Source: Ancylobacter moscoviensis
Lineage (GTDB): Bacteria; Pseudomonadota; Alphaproteobacteria; Rhizobiales; Xanthobacteraceae
NCBI RefSeq assembly: GCF_007559435.1
Contig: NZ_VMBP01000004.1
Span: 372,001 to 436,000, forward strand
Direction of reading: 5' to 3'
Length of the DNA stretch: 64,000 nt
Under the pieces are notes generated by a model. The model saw only the letters and a list, made by a program, of their open reading frames with translations. It made no database searches and was not told where the DNA came from. The position numbers and the translations under genes are program-made. This document shows positions 53,965 through 62,679 of the stretch, one piece after another (the first letter of the stretch is position 1; each line of letters starts with the position of its first letter).

Positions 53965-55964
53965 CGGCCCGCGCTCCCCGGCTCCGCGCTCCCGGGTGCG
54001 CCGGCGCGCGGCGTCTCGACGGTCCACTGGCGGGCGAAGATGCGCTCGCCATGGTCGTAGGCGTCGTATTCAGCGTGGAGCCGCCAGCCGGTCGGCGTTG
54101 CGGTCAGCGTGCTGCGGGTCTCGATGCACGCGTGCCAGTCGCCACGGATGAACTCGGCCTTGCGATAGGCGAAGGAAGAGGCGGCCGAGGGATCGTCGCG
54201 CAGCGTCGCATAGGTCTCGCTGCCCAGCGCCCGCAGTTCCAGCCCGGTCTCGGCGATGCGGATGGCGCCGAGATTACGCACCACCTCGACGGTGGTGCGG
54301 CCGGTCGCGACCTCCTGGGCGATCCTCAGGCGGCCGCGCGCCGGCGCCTCGACCACCAGCGTCTCCAGCGGCGGCGGCGACCAGGCCCCGCCCAGATCGG
54401 GGGCAGCAGCCCCCTCCCCGCGCCGGACCGGCAGGCTGAGGGAGCCCGCCTCCAGCGTCACCGCCGCCGCGACCGGCAGCGGCATGGTGAGCGGCCAATA
54501 CTGTGTGGAGACGGCGAGCCGCAGCCGGTGCCCGGCGGGAATGCGATAGCCGCTGACCTTCAGCGGCACTGTCACCTCGACGCTCTCGCCGGGAACGAGC
54601 GGCTTGCCGGCCGCGAAGCCGCCGCGATGGGCGAGGTTGATCAGGCCATAGGTGACGCGGGCGCTGGTGCCATCCGGCGCGACGGTGTTGAGCCGGACGG
54701 CGAGGACCGCCTCCGGCCGGTCCACCTTGAGGTTCAGTGTCACTTCCGGGCGGCCGAGGATTTCGATTGCCGCATCGAGGGGCGCGCTGTCGAAGCAGGC
54801 CGAGCCGGCATCGTCCTCGCGCTGGTCGCCCGGCATGTCGGGGCCCCAGCCATAGGGGCACCATTCGCCCGAGGCGAGGCCGACCGTTGCCGGCGACTTC
54901 ACCGTTACGGCGAAGGGTGCTCTCTCCTCGCCCAGCCCGTCTGGAGAGAGGTAGAGCGTATGGGGCGCCACGTTGGCGCTCGGCCACTGCGCCTCCGCCA
55001 CCCAGTGGCCCTGCCGCACGTCATATTGCGGCTTCGGCGGCTCGTAGTCCTGCATCCAGGCGGTAAGCATCGGCTCCGCCTCGATGCCATTGTCGATGTC
55101 CTTCATCCAGCGATCGAACCAGCGGGTGGCAACGCCGATGAAGTCAAAAGCAGGGCCGGGCGTCGCGACATGCGAATAGGCGTGGCCGTTCGGCCCGATC
55201 ACGCCCTTGCGCGGCCCCGAAAGATTGGACAACAGCCGGTGCACCGCATTGGTGTAGCCGTCGGCCCAGCCGCCGACAGCCAGCACCGGCACCTCGATAC
55301 GGGAATAGTCCTCGCAGACCGAGCCGCTTTGCCAGTAGGCGTCGCGATCGGCATGGCGCATCCAGCGTGCGGCCGGCGGCTCGCTGATCGCCTCCATGCG
55401 AGCGAGCCACATTTCGCGCCAGCTTGTCCCCACGATCTCCGGGTCCGGCGGGGGCGCCAGCCAGGTGAACAGAGTCGAGCCGTACTGCAGATTGTCGTTC
55501 AGCAGCGCCCCGCCCATGTAGTGCATGTCGTCGGCGAAACGGTCGTCCGAGCCGCAGACGGTGACGATTGCCTTCAGTGCCGGCGGTCGCGTGGCAGCGA
55601 TTTGCAGCGCATTGAAGGCGCTCCAGGAAAGCCCGATCAGGCCGACGGCACCGGAGCACCAGGGCTGCTGCGCAATCCAGGCGATCACCTCATTGGCGTC
55701 GGCCCATTCCTGCGGCGTGTATTCGTCATCCATCGTGCCGTCGGAATCGCCGGCCCCGCGCATGTCCACCCGGATGGCCGCGTAGCCGGCGGCGGCGAGG
55801 CCTGGATGCAGGATGGCGTCGTCGCCGCGATGGCGGTCTCGGCGGCGATAGGGCAGATATTCGAGGACGGCCGGCACCGGCCCTGCGCTCTCTGGCAACC
55901 ACAGCCGCGCCGCGAGCCGGCAGCCATCTTTGAGGACGATCCAGACAGTCTCTTCAGCAGGCAT
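53961..55964 (-). CDS. CocE/NonD family (S15) hydrolase, system 2, second copy
   Basis: A 667-residue homologue of the downstream CocE-type protein, of similar length and fold. The N-terminal part has LKDGCRLAARLWLPESAGP and VRVDMRGAGDSDGTMDDEYT-like segments. The nucleophile elbow is LIGLSWSAFNALQIAATR, with Ser replacing the second Gly after the Trp. DDMHYMGGALLNDN follows. No signal peptide. AAGGA before ATG 55964 supports that start over a GTG 11 codons upstream. It is the first gene of the seven-gene operon, followed with a 4-bp overlap by the permease. Two diverged copies in one operon suggest two related substrates or a heteromeric enzyme. Confidence 0.87.
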   Translation of the reverse strand: MPAEETVWIVLKDGCRLAARLWLPESAGPVPAVLEYLPYRRRDRHRGDDAILHPGLAAAGYAAIRVDMRGAGDSDGTMDDEYTPQEWADANEVIAWIAQQPWCSGAVGLIGLSWSAFNALQIAATRPPALKAIVTVCGSDDRFADDMHYMGGALLNDNLQYGSTLFTWLAPPPDPEIVGTSWREMWLARMEAISEPPAARWMRHADRDAYWQSGSVCEDYSRIEVPVLAVGGWADGYTNAVHRLLSNLSGPRKGVIGPNGHAYSHVATPGPAFDFIGVATRWFDRWMKDIDNGIEAEPMLTAWMQDYEPPKPQYDVRQGHWVAEAQWPSANVAPHTLYLSPDGLGEERAPFAVTVKSPATVGLASGEWCPYGWGPDMPGDQREDDAGSACFDSAPLDAAIEILGRPEVTLNLKVDRPEAVLAVRLNTVAPDGTSARVTYGLINLAHRGGFAAGKPLVPGESVEVTVPLKVSGYRIPAGHRLRLAVSTQYWPLTMPLPVAAAVTLEAGSLSLPVRRGEGAAAPDLGGAWSPPPLETLVVEAPARGRLRIAQEVATGRTTVEVVRNLGAIRIAETGLELRALGSETYATLRDDPSAASSFAYRKAEFIRGDWHACIETRSTLTATPTGWRLHAEYDAYDHGERIFARQWTVETPRAGAPGSAEPGSAGR

Positions 55965-56145
55965 GGCGTCCTTCGGTATCGCGCGGAATACCGCCACTGA
56001 TACACGCCGTGCCGCCCGGCCAAGCCACGTATCCGACTTCCCGCGTCAGATTGACGACAGATCGGGACGGGCCGAAGCACCCCGCAGGCGACGTGCCGCG
56101 GAAGGAAGCGGTGCTGGTCGAAGGTCAGCTCGTGGAGGTCAAGAA

Positions 56146-56385
56146 ATGAACATCCACACCACTCCCGCCCGTGCCGTCGACCAGATCGACCTGGAGAACG
56201 CAATCGAGCGCACCCGACACGCCGTTGGTCTGGTGCGACTGGCGCTGACCTACTTGCGATCAAACGATGCCGAAATTCCGCGGGCGTTTCGACAAGCCGC
56301 GTGTGATCAAACCAGTTCGTTAGTGCAATTCTGCGGTTATGACGCCCGTGCGGCCAAAGCCAGAAAATCGCAAAAAACTCAATAA
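56146..56385 (+). CDS. Small hypothetical protein, 79 aa
   Basis: Begins MNIHTTPARAVDQIDLENAI and continues ERTRHAVGLVRLALTYLRSN, a likely helical, soluble protein with a basic C-terminal tail (ARAAKARKSQKTQ). GGAGG lies 7 nt before the ATG, a good ribosome binding site. No family is recognised. It stands alone, divergent from the CocE operon. Confidence 0.6.
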   Translation: MNIHTTPARAVDQIDLENAIERTRHAVGLVRLALTYLRSNDAEIPRAFRQAACDQTSSLVQFCGYDARAAKARKSQKTQ

Positions 56386-56463
56386 ATCAACGGTATTGGC
56401 GGGCCGAAAGCGATGAATCGGAGAACTACCTCTACGCCCTGTCCCTCTAAATCCTTCTCTAAT

Positions 56464-56500
56464 GCAGGTGCGGCACGGGAAGCTCCCGCGCCGCACCTGC
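56464..56500. terminator. Hairpin terminator of the alpha/beta hydrolase gene
   Basis: GCAGGTGCGGC (56464-56474) pairs perfectly with GCCGCACCTGC (56490-56500), with a further inner GGGA/TCCC pairing. It lies 9 bp after the hydrolase stop on the minus strand; the following bases (ATTAGAG on that strand) are only weakly T-rich. Confidence 0.7.
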
Positions 56501-56508
56501 GTCTGGCC

Positions 56509-57486
56509 TCAGGCCATGTGCTCGCGGAACCAGTCGGCGGCATGGCCGACGGTCCGGTCTACAACATCAGGCTGTTCGTAATACTGGAAGTGATTGGTCC
56601 CATTCTCCCAGAGCAGCTTCTTGTCCTTGGTCGGGATGGAGTCGAAGTGCCGGCGTGCCGCTGCCGGGTTCATGCACATGTCCGAGTGGATGATGAGGGC
56701 CGGCTTGTCGAGCTTCGCCACGCCGGGCACGGTCGTATAGTCGAAATGGTCGAGGTCGCTCATGACGGCATAGCGGTTCTCCCAACCCCTCAGCGTCCAG
56801 GGGCCGTACCAGCTCCAGACCAGCGGCCCCGGCAGCCCTGCCTCCGAACCGGCCTTGCGGTCACCGAGTTCCGGCGCGACGAGCGGACGATAGATCACCT
56901 CGCCTGTTGCTTCGTAGCGCGCCTTCGCGTCGCGCGCGCGTACGAGGCGGGCCGCAAGCAGCGCCTCCAGTTCCTCGGTCGTGGGGGCGGTCGCCTTGTC
57001 GAACGGGTTTTCCGCCACGCCGGCTGCGATCATGAACAGGTCGGTCTCGCGGTCGCGATAGTATCCCGTCACGGAGGCGACGGCCTTGATGCGATCATCA
57101 TAGGAGGCGATGTCGAGCATCTCCGGTCCGCCTTGGCAGATGCCGAGACCGAAGACGCCGTCGGGATCGACATCCGGACGGGTCAACAGATAGTCAAGCG
57201 CCGAGACGGCATCCTCGTTCTTCATCTTGGGATTCTCAAGCCGGCGTGGCGTACCGCTGCTCTCGCCGACAGTGCGCGGATCGAAGGCGAGCGCCAGAAA
57301 GCCCTCATCGGCCAGTCGCGTTGCATAATAGGTTGGGGCCTGTTCCTTTTCGAAGGAGTAGGGTCCGAGCAGAACGACGGCCGGGAACGGGCCATTTCCC
57401 TTCGGACGATAGACGACCCCGACGAGGTTTTCGCCATGCGACGGGAATGCGACTTTCTCGGCGGTGTAGTTGCCATGCTTGGCCAT
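56509..57486 (-). CDS. Alpha/beta hydrolase with a Cys nucleophile (dienelactone-hydrolase-like)
   Basis: A 325-residue hydrolase. The nucleophile elbow reads FGLGICQGGPEML (G-x-C-x-G), so Cys takes the usual Ser place, as in dienelactone hydrolase. The catalytic His is probably in NGTNHFQYYE. The N-terminus shows VVLLGPYSFEKEQAPTYYAT and LALAFDPRTVGESSG, typical of this group, which occurs in alphaproteobacteria and fungi as poorly studied hydrolases. GGAGAA precedes the ATG. It is divergent from a LysR-type gene with a palindromic site between, so it is likely the regulated target. The substrate is unknown. Confidence 0.85.
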   Translation of the reverse strand: MAKHGNYTAEKVAFPSHGENLVGVVYRPKGNGPFPAVVLLGPYSFEKEQAPTYYATRLADEGFLALAFDPRTVGESSGTPRRLENPKMKNEDAVSALDYLLTRPDVDPDGVFGLGICQGGPEMLDIASYDDRIKAVASVTGYYRDRETDLFMIAAGVAENPFDKATAPTTEELEALLAARLVRARDAKARYEATGEVIYRPLVAPELGDRKAGSEAGLPGPLVWSWYGPWTLRGWENRYAVMSDLDHFDYTTVPGVAKLDKPALIIHSDMCMNPAAARRHFDSIPTKDKKLLWENGTNHFQYYEQPDVVDRTVGHAADWFREHMA

Positions 57487-57530
57487 CGTGACGTTCTCCT
57501 TTTCCGAGTGCCGCGAAGCTAACCACCCTT

Positions 57531-57546
57531 GATTGTCTGAACAATC
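57531..57546. promoter_or_regulatory. Palindromic LysR-type operator candidate
   Basis: GATTGT-CTGA-ACAATC, a perfect 6-bp inverted repeat with a 4-bp spacer, lies between the divergent hydrolase and LysR genes, 45 bp from the hydrolase ATG and 22 bp from the LysR ATG. It contains the T-N11-A type core bound by LysR-type regulators. Confidence 0.65.
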
Positions 57547-57567
57547 TCGCCAATTCTTGATAACGAG

Positions 57568-58500
57568 ATGAACGACATTCACCAATCGAAATCCGGCGAT
57601 CTGTTCGCGCTCAGCGTGTTCCTGGCGGTCGCGAACCACCGCAGCTTTCGCGCGGCATCGGTCGAGCTCAACGTCACCCGGTCGGCGGTCAGCCACTCGG
57701 TGAAGAGCCTCGAACAGCGCCTCGGCGTGCGCCTGTTCAATCGAACGACGCGCAGCGTCTCATTGACCGAGGCGGGCGAGCGGCTCGCTGCCAAACTCCG
57801 CCCGGCCATGTCATCGATTACGGAAGCGCTGCAGGAGGTCGACGATTTTCGCGGCACGCCCAGCGGGACGGTCCGGATCAACGCCAGCGACGTGGCGATC
57901 CGCATGGTCCTGCGGCCGCTGCTCGCCCGGTTTCACAAGGCCTATCCGGAGGTCCATCTCGATATCGTCACGGATGGAAGGCTGGGAGACATCGTCGCTG
58001 AGGGCTTCGATGCCGGCATTCGTCTGGCCGAAGCCGTGCCGCAGGACATGATCGCGGTCCGCATTATCGATACCGTCCGTTTCGCAGCGGTCGCCTCGCC
58101 CAGCTATCTCAAGACCCATGGTCGTCTAACCGTGCCCCAAGACCTGTACCGGCATGATTGCATCCGCTTTCGCTTCGAAAGTGGAGCGATTTATCGCTGG
58201 GAATTCGAGCGTCATGGCATCGCGGAGACCATCAACGTCACCGGGCCGCTCACGCTGACGGACCAGGTCCTGATGGTGGAGGCCGCGATCGACAGTATCG
58301 GGATTGCTTTCGTTCCCGACTTTCTTGTCGCCGAAGCGCTACGGGAGCATCAGCTTGAGCGCGTGCTGGACGAATGGTGCCCGGCGTTTCCGGGAGTATG
58401 CCTCTACTACCCCGGCCGCCGTCACGTCTCGCCCGGCCTGCGGGCACTGATCGAAACGATCAAAACAAACGGCAGGACGTGCGAGAACCTCTCCGCTTAG
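57568..58500 (+). CDS. LysR family transcriptional regulator
   Basis: A 310-residue LysR-type regulator. The N-terminal winged helix has LSVFLAVANHRSFRAASVEL, VTRSAVSHSVKSLEQRLGVR and LFNRTTRSVSLTEAGERL. The effector domain (about 95-300) has SGTVRINASDVAIRMVLRPL, LARFHKAYPEVHLDIVTDGR, VAEGFDAGIRLAEAVPQDM and a conserved end HVSPGLRALIETIK. It resembles the group acting on short-chain dehydrogenase or hydrolase genes, and its divergent neighbour here is the Cys-nucleophile hydrolase. The ligand is unknown. Confidence 0.92.
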   Translation: MNDIHQSKSGDLFALSVFLAVANHRSFRAASVELNVTRSAVSHSVKSLEQRLGVRLFNRTTRSVSLTEAGERLAAKLRPAMSSITEALQEVDDFRGTPSGTVRINASDVAIRMVLRPLLARFHKAYPEVHLDIVTDGRLGDIVAEGFDAGIRLAEAVPQDMIAVRIIDTVRFAAVASPSYLKTHGRLTVPQDLYRHDCIRFRFESGAIYRWEFERHGIAETINVTGPLTLTDQVLMVEAAIDSIGIAFVPDFLVAEALREHQLERVLDEWCPAFPGVCLYYPGRRHVSPGLRALIETIKTNGRTCENLSA

Positions 58501-58576
58501 GCCAGCCGCCACAACTGGATATCTCATTGATAATCAAGGAGATACCCTATCAATTTGTACGGTAATCGGCGGCAAA

Positions 58577-58668
58577 TGGCGGAGACGGAGGGATTCGAAC
58601 CCTCGAGACCCTTTTGGGGGTCTGCTCATTTAGCAAACGAGTGCCTTCAGCCTCTCGGCCACGTCTCC
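58577..58668 (-). tRNA. tRNA-Ser (anticodon GCU)
   Basis: A complete serine tRNA on the minus strand. The 5' end GGAGACGTGGCCGAGAGGCT pairs with the 3' GTCTCC; the anticodon stem-loop reads CTCGT-TTGCTAA-ATGAG (anticodon GCT in the DNA); a long variable arm (AGACCCCCAAAAGGGTCT) follows; the T arm has GGTTCGAATCC; CCA is encoded. It reads AGC/AGU codons. Confidence 0.98.
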
Positions 58669-58794
58669 AGCCGGCCCCGTGCCCCCCTGCGGCGGCTGCG
58701 GTTTCAAGCCGGCGACCTGTCTAGGTTTCCGCCGCCCCCCGGTCAAGGCCGAATGCGCAGACGGTCCACCGATCGCCACGCGGGCATGCACCGT

Positions 58795-59508
58795 TCAGGG
58801 GCGCGCGCGCTGGCCGAACAGCACGCTCTGCGCCTGCTGGTCGGTGGCAATGTCGATCTTCGTGCGGTCCTCGGCGTTCAGCGCGAGGCCGCGCTTGACC
58901 GCCGGCCGCGCCAGCACCCGCTCCAGCCAGGCGGCGAAATGCGGGAACTCGGCGATGTCCTGCCCCTGCCGCTCCCACAGCTTCGCCCAACCGACGCAGG
59001 CGATGTCGGCGATGGAGTAATCCCCCGCCAGGAACGGTCGGTCGGCAAGACGCCGGTTCATCACGCCATAGAGCCGGTGCACCTCGTTGGTGTAGCGCTC
59101 GATGGCGTAGGGGATCTTCTCCGGCGCGTAGATGCGGAAATGATGCGCCTGCCCGGCCATCGGCCCGAGACCGGACATCTGCCAGAACAGCCACTGGTCG
59201 ACCTCGATCCGCCCGCGCTCATCGGCGGGGTAGAACAGGCCGGTCTTGCGGCCGAGATACTGGAGGATGGCCCCCGATTCGAAGATCGAGATCGGCTTTC
59301 CGTCCGGCCCCTCGGGATCGACGATGGCGGGCATCTTGTTGTTGGGCGAGATGGCGAGGAAGTCCGGCTTGAACTGGTCGCCCCGGCCGATATTCACCGG
59401 AATCACTTCATAGGGGAGGCCGCACTCCTCCAGCATGATGGCGATCTTCCAGCCATTCGGCGTGGGCCAGTAATAGAGCTGGATCGGGCGGGTCTGGAGC
59501 TGGGCCAT
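58795..59508 (-). CDS. Glutathione S-transferase, YfcG/Nu-class-like
   Basis: A 237-residue GST. The N-terminal thioredoxin-like domain starts LQTRPIQLYYWPTPNGWKIA, whose TPNGWK motif matches the Nu-class disulfide-bond oxidoreductases YfcG and YghU, and contains the glutathione-binding IFESGAILQYLGRKTGLFYP. The helical domain begins around residue 100 with IEVDQWLFWQMSGLGPMAGQ. These proteins bind two glutathiones and reduce disulfides. It starts at 59508 without a strong ribosome binding site. It is upstream of the tRNA-Ser gene and divergent from the repeat protein. Confidence 0.9.
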   Translation of the reverse strand: MAQLQTRPIQLYYWPTPNGWKIAIMLEECGLPYEVIPVNIGRGDQFKPDFLAISPNNKMPAIVDPEGPDGKPISIFESGAILQYLGRKTGLFYPADERGRIEVDQWLFWQMSGLGPMAGQAHHFRIYAPEKIPYAIERYTNEVHRLYGVMNRRLADRPFLAGDYSIADIACVGWAKLWERQGQDIAEFPHFAAWLERVLARPAVKRGLALNAEDRTKIDIATDQQAQSVLFGQRARP

Positions 59509-59691
59509 GGAATGAGTGCCTTCGCATCGCCCGTCGCGGGCGGTTCCCCACCAGAACTAGAGCCGCCCTTGGATGCTGGCAAGCGACCGCCCCCCTGCCG
59601 GCGTCTCGCCCCGCTCGCATCGTCCGGCCGAACCGGATAGATTCGACCGTCGGCCGCGAGCCGTGCCCGAACCAGAGATGAGATACGCATC

Positions 59692-60390
59692 GTGAAACGG
59701 ACTGCCCCGCTCCGCCTTCTCATTCCCGCCATGCTCGTCGCCATGACGGCAGGGGCACTGGCGCAGAGCGCTCCCTCGCCCGCCAAGGTCTGCGCGGACC
59801 GCTGGAACGAGATGAAGGCGAAGAACCAGACCGGCGACCAGACCTATCGCGACTTCTCCCAGAAGTGTCTGGTGGATGTCGGCGGCAAAGCGGCCAAAAC
59901 CGATTCCGGCAAGACGGACTCCGGGAAGGCTGATTCCGGGAAATCGGATTCGGGAGCGAGGACCGCGACCCCGGCCGCCGATTCGGCGCCGAAGCGCACG
60001 ACCCCGACCGGACCCAACGCCACCGCCGCGCAGCCGACGATCAAGCAGTGCGCCGACCGCTGGAACGAGATGAAGGCGAAGAACCAGACGGGCAACCAGA
60101 CCTATCGCGACTTCGCGCAGCAGTGCCTCGCCGGCTCGCCCGCCGCGATCAAGGAAGACGCCGCGCCGAAGAGCGAGGGCAAGGACGGCGCCGCCAAGCC
60201 GCGCACCTCCGTTCCGTCCGTCTCCTCGCGCCAGACCTCCGAGGCCGCCGGGCGCAAGAGCAAGGATTCCGACGAGAACGACCGCGAGGCCCTGAACCGC
60301 TGCAATTCCGAATGGCAGGACTACAAGGCCAAGAACAGCCTCTCCGGCGCCAAGGCCTGGCACGTCTTCATGGCGCGCTGCCTGCCGTGA
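59692..60390 (+). CDS. Secreted protein with three CxxxW...CL repeats
   Basis: A 232-residue protein with a signal peptide (RLLIPAMLVAMTAGALAQ). The mature part has three copies of a motif with a Cys at each end. Copy 1 is about residues 34-59 (CADRWNEMKAKNQTGDQTYR), copy 2 about residues 119-144, nearly identical, and copy 3 at the C-terminus (CNSEWQDYKAKNSLSGAKAW), more diverged and ending CLP. Between copies 1 and 2 lies a D-S-G-K-rich tandem linker (KTDSGKTDSGKADSGKSDSG). Each repeat probably forms a small disulfide-closed helical hairpin, reminiscent of PsiF repeats. It begins with GTG. Function unknown. Confidence 0.75.
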   Translation: MKRTAPLRLLIPAMLVAMTAGALAQSAPSPAKVCADRWNEMKAKNQTGDQTYRDFSQKCLVDVGGKAAKTDSGKTDSGKADSGKSDSGARTATPAADSAPKRTTPTGPNATAAQPTIKQCADRWNEMKAKNQTGNQTYRDFAQQCLAGSPAAIKEDAAPKSEGKDGAAKPRTSVPSVSSRQTSEAAGRKSKDSDENDREALNRCNSEWQDYKAKNSLSGAKAWHVFMARCLP

Positions 60391-60415
60391 GAGGCGGCAT
60401 CCCTGTCGCGGACGG

Positions 60416-60904
60416 CTAGAACTCCATCTTGAAGCCGTCGAGCCGCTTCTCGAAGCCGGCGCGCTCGTAGAAGCGGTGCGCGTCGAGGCGCTTCTTGTTG
60501 GAGACCAGCTGGAGCGAGGCGGCCCCGCGCCGCTTCGCCTCCTCGGCGGCGAAGGCCATCATGGCGCCGCCGACGCCCTGCCCGCGCGCCTCCGGGTGCA
60601 CCTGCACCGCCTCGGCGATGGCGAGCACGGCGCCGTGCCGCGTCAGCGCCCGCATCAGCAGAAGCTGGAAGGTGCCGAGCACCCGGCCGCCCACCCTCGC
60701 CACGTAGAGCGTCGTGCGTGGGTCGTCGGCGATCGCCGCGAAGGCCTGCTCATAGTCGGCGAAATCGGCCGGATCGACGCTGTCGCGCACGCCGAACATG
60801 GTTTCGAGCGCGAGAATTTCGACGATGGCCGGCAGGTCCGCGCGGGTCGCCGGCTCGATCAGCACAGGACCGACGGAAAGCACGGCGTCGAACTCGGCGG
60901 CCAT
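60416..60904 (-). CDS. GNAT family N-acetyltransferase
   Basis: A 162-residue acetyltransferase. The acetyl-CoA binding loop is VHPEARGQGVGGAMMAFAAE, followed by AASLQLVSNKKRLDAHRFYE and AGFEKRLDGFKMEF, the usual GNAT ending. The beta-4 motif RHGAVLAIAEAVQVHPEARG is complete. The substrate is unknown. It lies 140 bp downstream of gatB on the same strand with a repeat element between them. Confidence 0.9.
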   Translation of the reverse strand: MAAEFDAVLSVGPVLIEPATRADLPAIVEILALETMFGVRDSVDPADFADYEQAFAAIADDPRTTLYVARVGGRVLGTFQLLLMRALTRHGAVLAIAEAVQVHPEARGQGVGGAMMAFAAEEAKRRGAASLQLVSNKKRLDAHRFYERAGFEKRLDGFKMEF

Positions 60905-60925
60905 CTATCTTCCCATCCGATCGAC

Positions 60926-61011
60926 CGTCATGGCCGGGCTTGACCCGGCCATCCACGATTTCCTACCCGCGCATAAAAACATGGATACCCGGGTCAAGCC
61001 CGGGCATGACG
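60926..61011. repeat. Palindromic intergenic repeat element (copy 2)
   Basis: Starts CGTCATGGCCGGGCTTGACC and ends AAGCCCGGGCATGACG, with CCGGGCTTGACCCGG and CCCGGGTCAAGCCCGGG hairpins and ATCCACG/ATGGAT segments inside. It has the same overall CGTCAT...ATGACG layout as the element at 19949. It lies between gatB and the GNAT gene. Confidence 0.75.
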
Positions 61012-61045
61012 ACACTCTTATCGGCACTGGTGCGCCGAACGACGC

Positions 61046-62521
61046 TCATATCCCGAGCTTGCCCTTCAGCAGGTCGTTCACCGCCTGCGGATTGGCCTTG
61101 CCGCCGGTCTGCTTCATCACCTGGCCGACGAACCAGCCGAGCATGGTCGGCTTGGCCTTCACCTGCTCCACCTTGTCGGGGTTGGCAGCGATGATGGCGT
61201 CGACAGCCGCCTCGATGGCGCCGGTGTCAGTGACCTGCTTCATGCCGCGCGCTTCCACGATCTCGCGCGGGTCGCCGCCCTCGGTGAAGACGATCTCGAA
61301 CAGGTCCTTGGCGATCTTGCCGGAGATGGTGCCGTCGGCGATCAGGTCGACGATGGCGCCTATCTGCTGGGCGGAGACCGGCGAGGAGGCGATGTCCTTG
61401 CCTTCCTTGTTCAGCCGGCCGAACAGCTCGTTGATGACGAAGTTCGCCGCCGCCTTGGCGTCGCGCCCGGTGGCGCAGGCCTCGTAATAGTCGGCGGTGT
61501 CTTTCTCGGCGACCAGCACGTCGGCGTCATAGGCGGACAGGCCATAGGCGGAGACGAAGCGCGCCTTCTTCTCGTCCGGCAGCTCCGGCAGATGCGCCGC
61601 GAGCTCGGTGACGAAGGCGTCGTCGAATTCGAGCGGCAGCAGGTCCGGGTCGGGGAAGTAGCGGTAGTCATGCGCCTCTTCCTTCGAGCGCATGGAGCGC
61701 GTCTCGCCCTTGTTCGGGTCGAACAGCCGCGTTTCCTGGTCGATGGTGCCGCCGTCCTCGATGATGCCGATCTGCCGGCGCGCCTCGGTCTCGATGGCCT
61801 GGCCGATGAAGCGGATGGAGTTGACGTTCTTGATCTCGCAGCGCGTGCCGAAATCGTCGCCCGGCTTGCGCACGGAGACGTTCACGTCGGCGCGCAGGTT
61901 GCCCTTCTCCATGTCGCCGTCGCAGGTGCCGAGATAGCGCAGGATGGTGCGCAGCTTGGTCACATAGGCCTTCGCCTCCTCCGACGAGCGCAGGTCCGGC
62001 CGGGAGACGATCTCCATCAGCGCCACGCCCGAGCGGTTGAGGTCGACCAGCGACTGGGTCGGGTGCAGGTCGTGGATCGACTTGCCCGCGTCCTGCTCCA
62101 GATGCAGGCGCTCGATGCCGACCTCGATCTGCCCGTCGGCGGTATCGACCAGCACCACGCCCTCGCCCACGATGGGGCTCTTGTACTGGCTGATCTGGTA
62201 GCCCTGCGGCAGGTCCGGGTAGAAGTAGTTCTTGCGGTCGAACACCGAGCGGTTGTTGATCTGCGCCTTCAGGCCCAGCCCGGTGCGCACCGCCTGTTTC
62301 ACGCATTCCTCGTTGATCACCGGCAGCATGCCCGGCATCGCCGCGTCGACAAGCGAGACATGGCTGTTGGGCTCGCCGCCGAACTCGGTCGAGGCGCCGG
62401 AGAACAGCTTGGAGTTCGAGGTGACCTGGGCATGGATCTCCATGCCGATCACCACTTCCCAGTCGCCGGTGGCGCCCTTGATGAGCTTCTTCGGGTCGGC
62501 GGGGCGAGCATGCATGTTCAT
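61046..62521 (-). CDS. gatB: Aspartyl/glutamyl-tRNA(Asn/Gln) amidotransferase subunit B
   Basis: A 491-residue GatB, which turns Glu-tRNA(Gln) or Asp-tRNA(Asn) into the cognate amide form with GatC and GatA. Conserved parts are [60 protein letters not shown] and [20 protein letters not shown]. The tail domain (about 330-491) has [20 protein letters not shown] and [20 protein letters not shown]. Length and content match the family. gatC and gatA are not in the window. Confidence 0.97.
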   Translation of the reverse strand: MNMHARPADPKKLIKGATGDWEVVIGMEIHAQVTSNSKLFSGASTEFGGEPNSHVSLVDAAMPGMLPVINEECVKQAVRTGLGLKAQINNRSVFDRKNYFYPDLPQGYQISQYKSPIVGEGVVLVDTADGQIEVGIERLHLEQDAGKSIHDLHPTQSLVDLNRSGVALMEIVSRPDLRSSEEAKAYVTKLRTILRYLGTCDGDMEKGNLRADVNVSVRKPGDDFGTRCEIKNVNSIRFIGQAIETEARRQIGIIEDGGTIDQETRLFDPNKGETRSMRSKEEAHDYRYFPDPDLLPLEFDDAFVTELAAHLPELPDEKKARFVSAYGLSAYDADVLVAEKDTADYYEACATGRDAKAAANFVINELFGRLNKEGKDIASSPVSAQQIGAIVDLIADGTISGKIAKDLFEIVFTEGGDPREIVEARGMKQVTDTGAIEAAVDAIIAANPDKVEQVKAKPTMLGWFVGQVMKQTGGKANPQAVNDLLKGKLGI

Positions 62522-62679
62522 GGGCGGCGTATCTCGTCACAACGGATTTCGTCGACCGTTTCCCTACTCCCTGGCCCCCGATGCCGCAACCGGCTCGCGC
62601 CCATCGGACGCGCCGGTTTACCGCCCGGCCGCAATCGCCTATTGCTCGGCCCTCCTCTCCACCGGCCGAGTTCACCCGC

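Noticed and set aside
53961..55964. Reading the CocE-type proteins as secreted peptidases
   Set aside because: Neither copy has a signal peptide; both start close to the catalytic domain, so they should be cytoplasmic.
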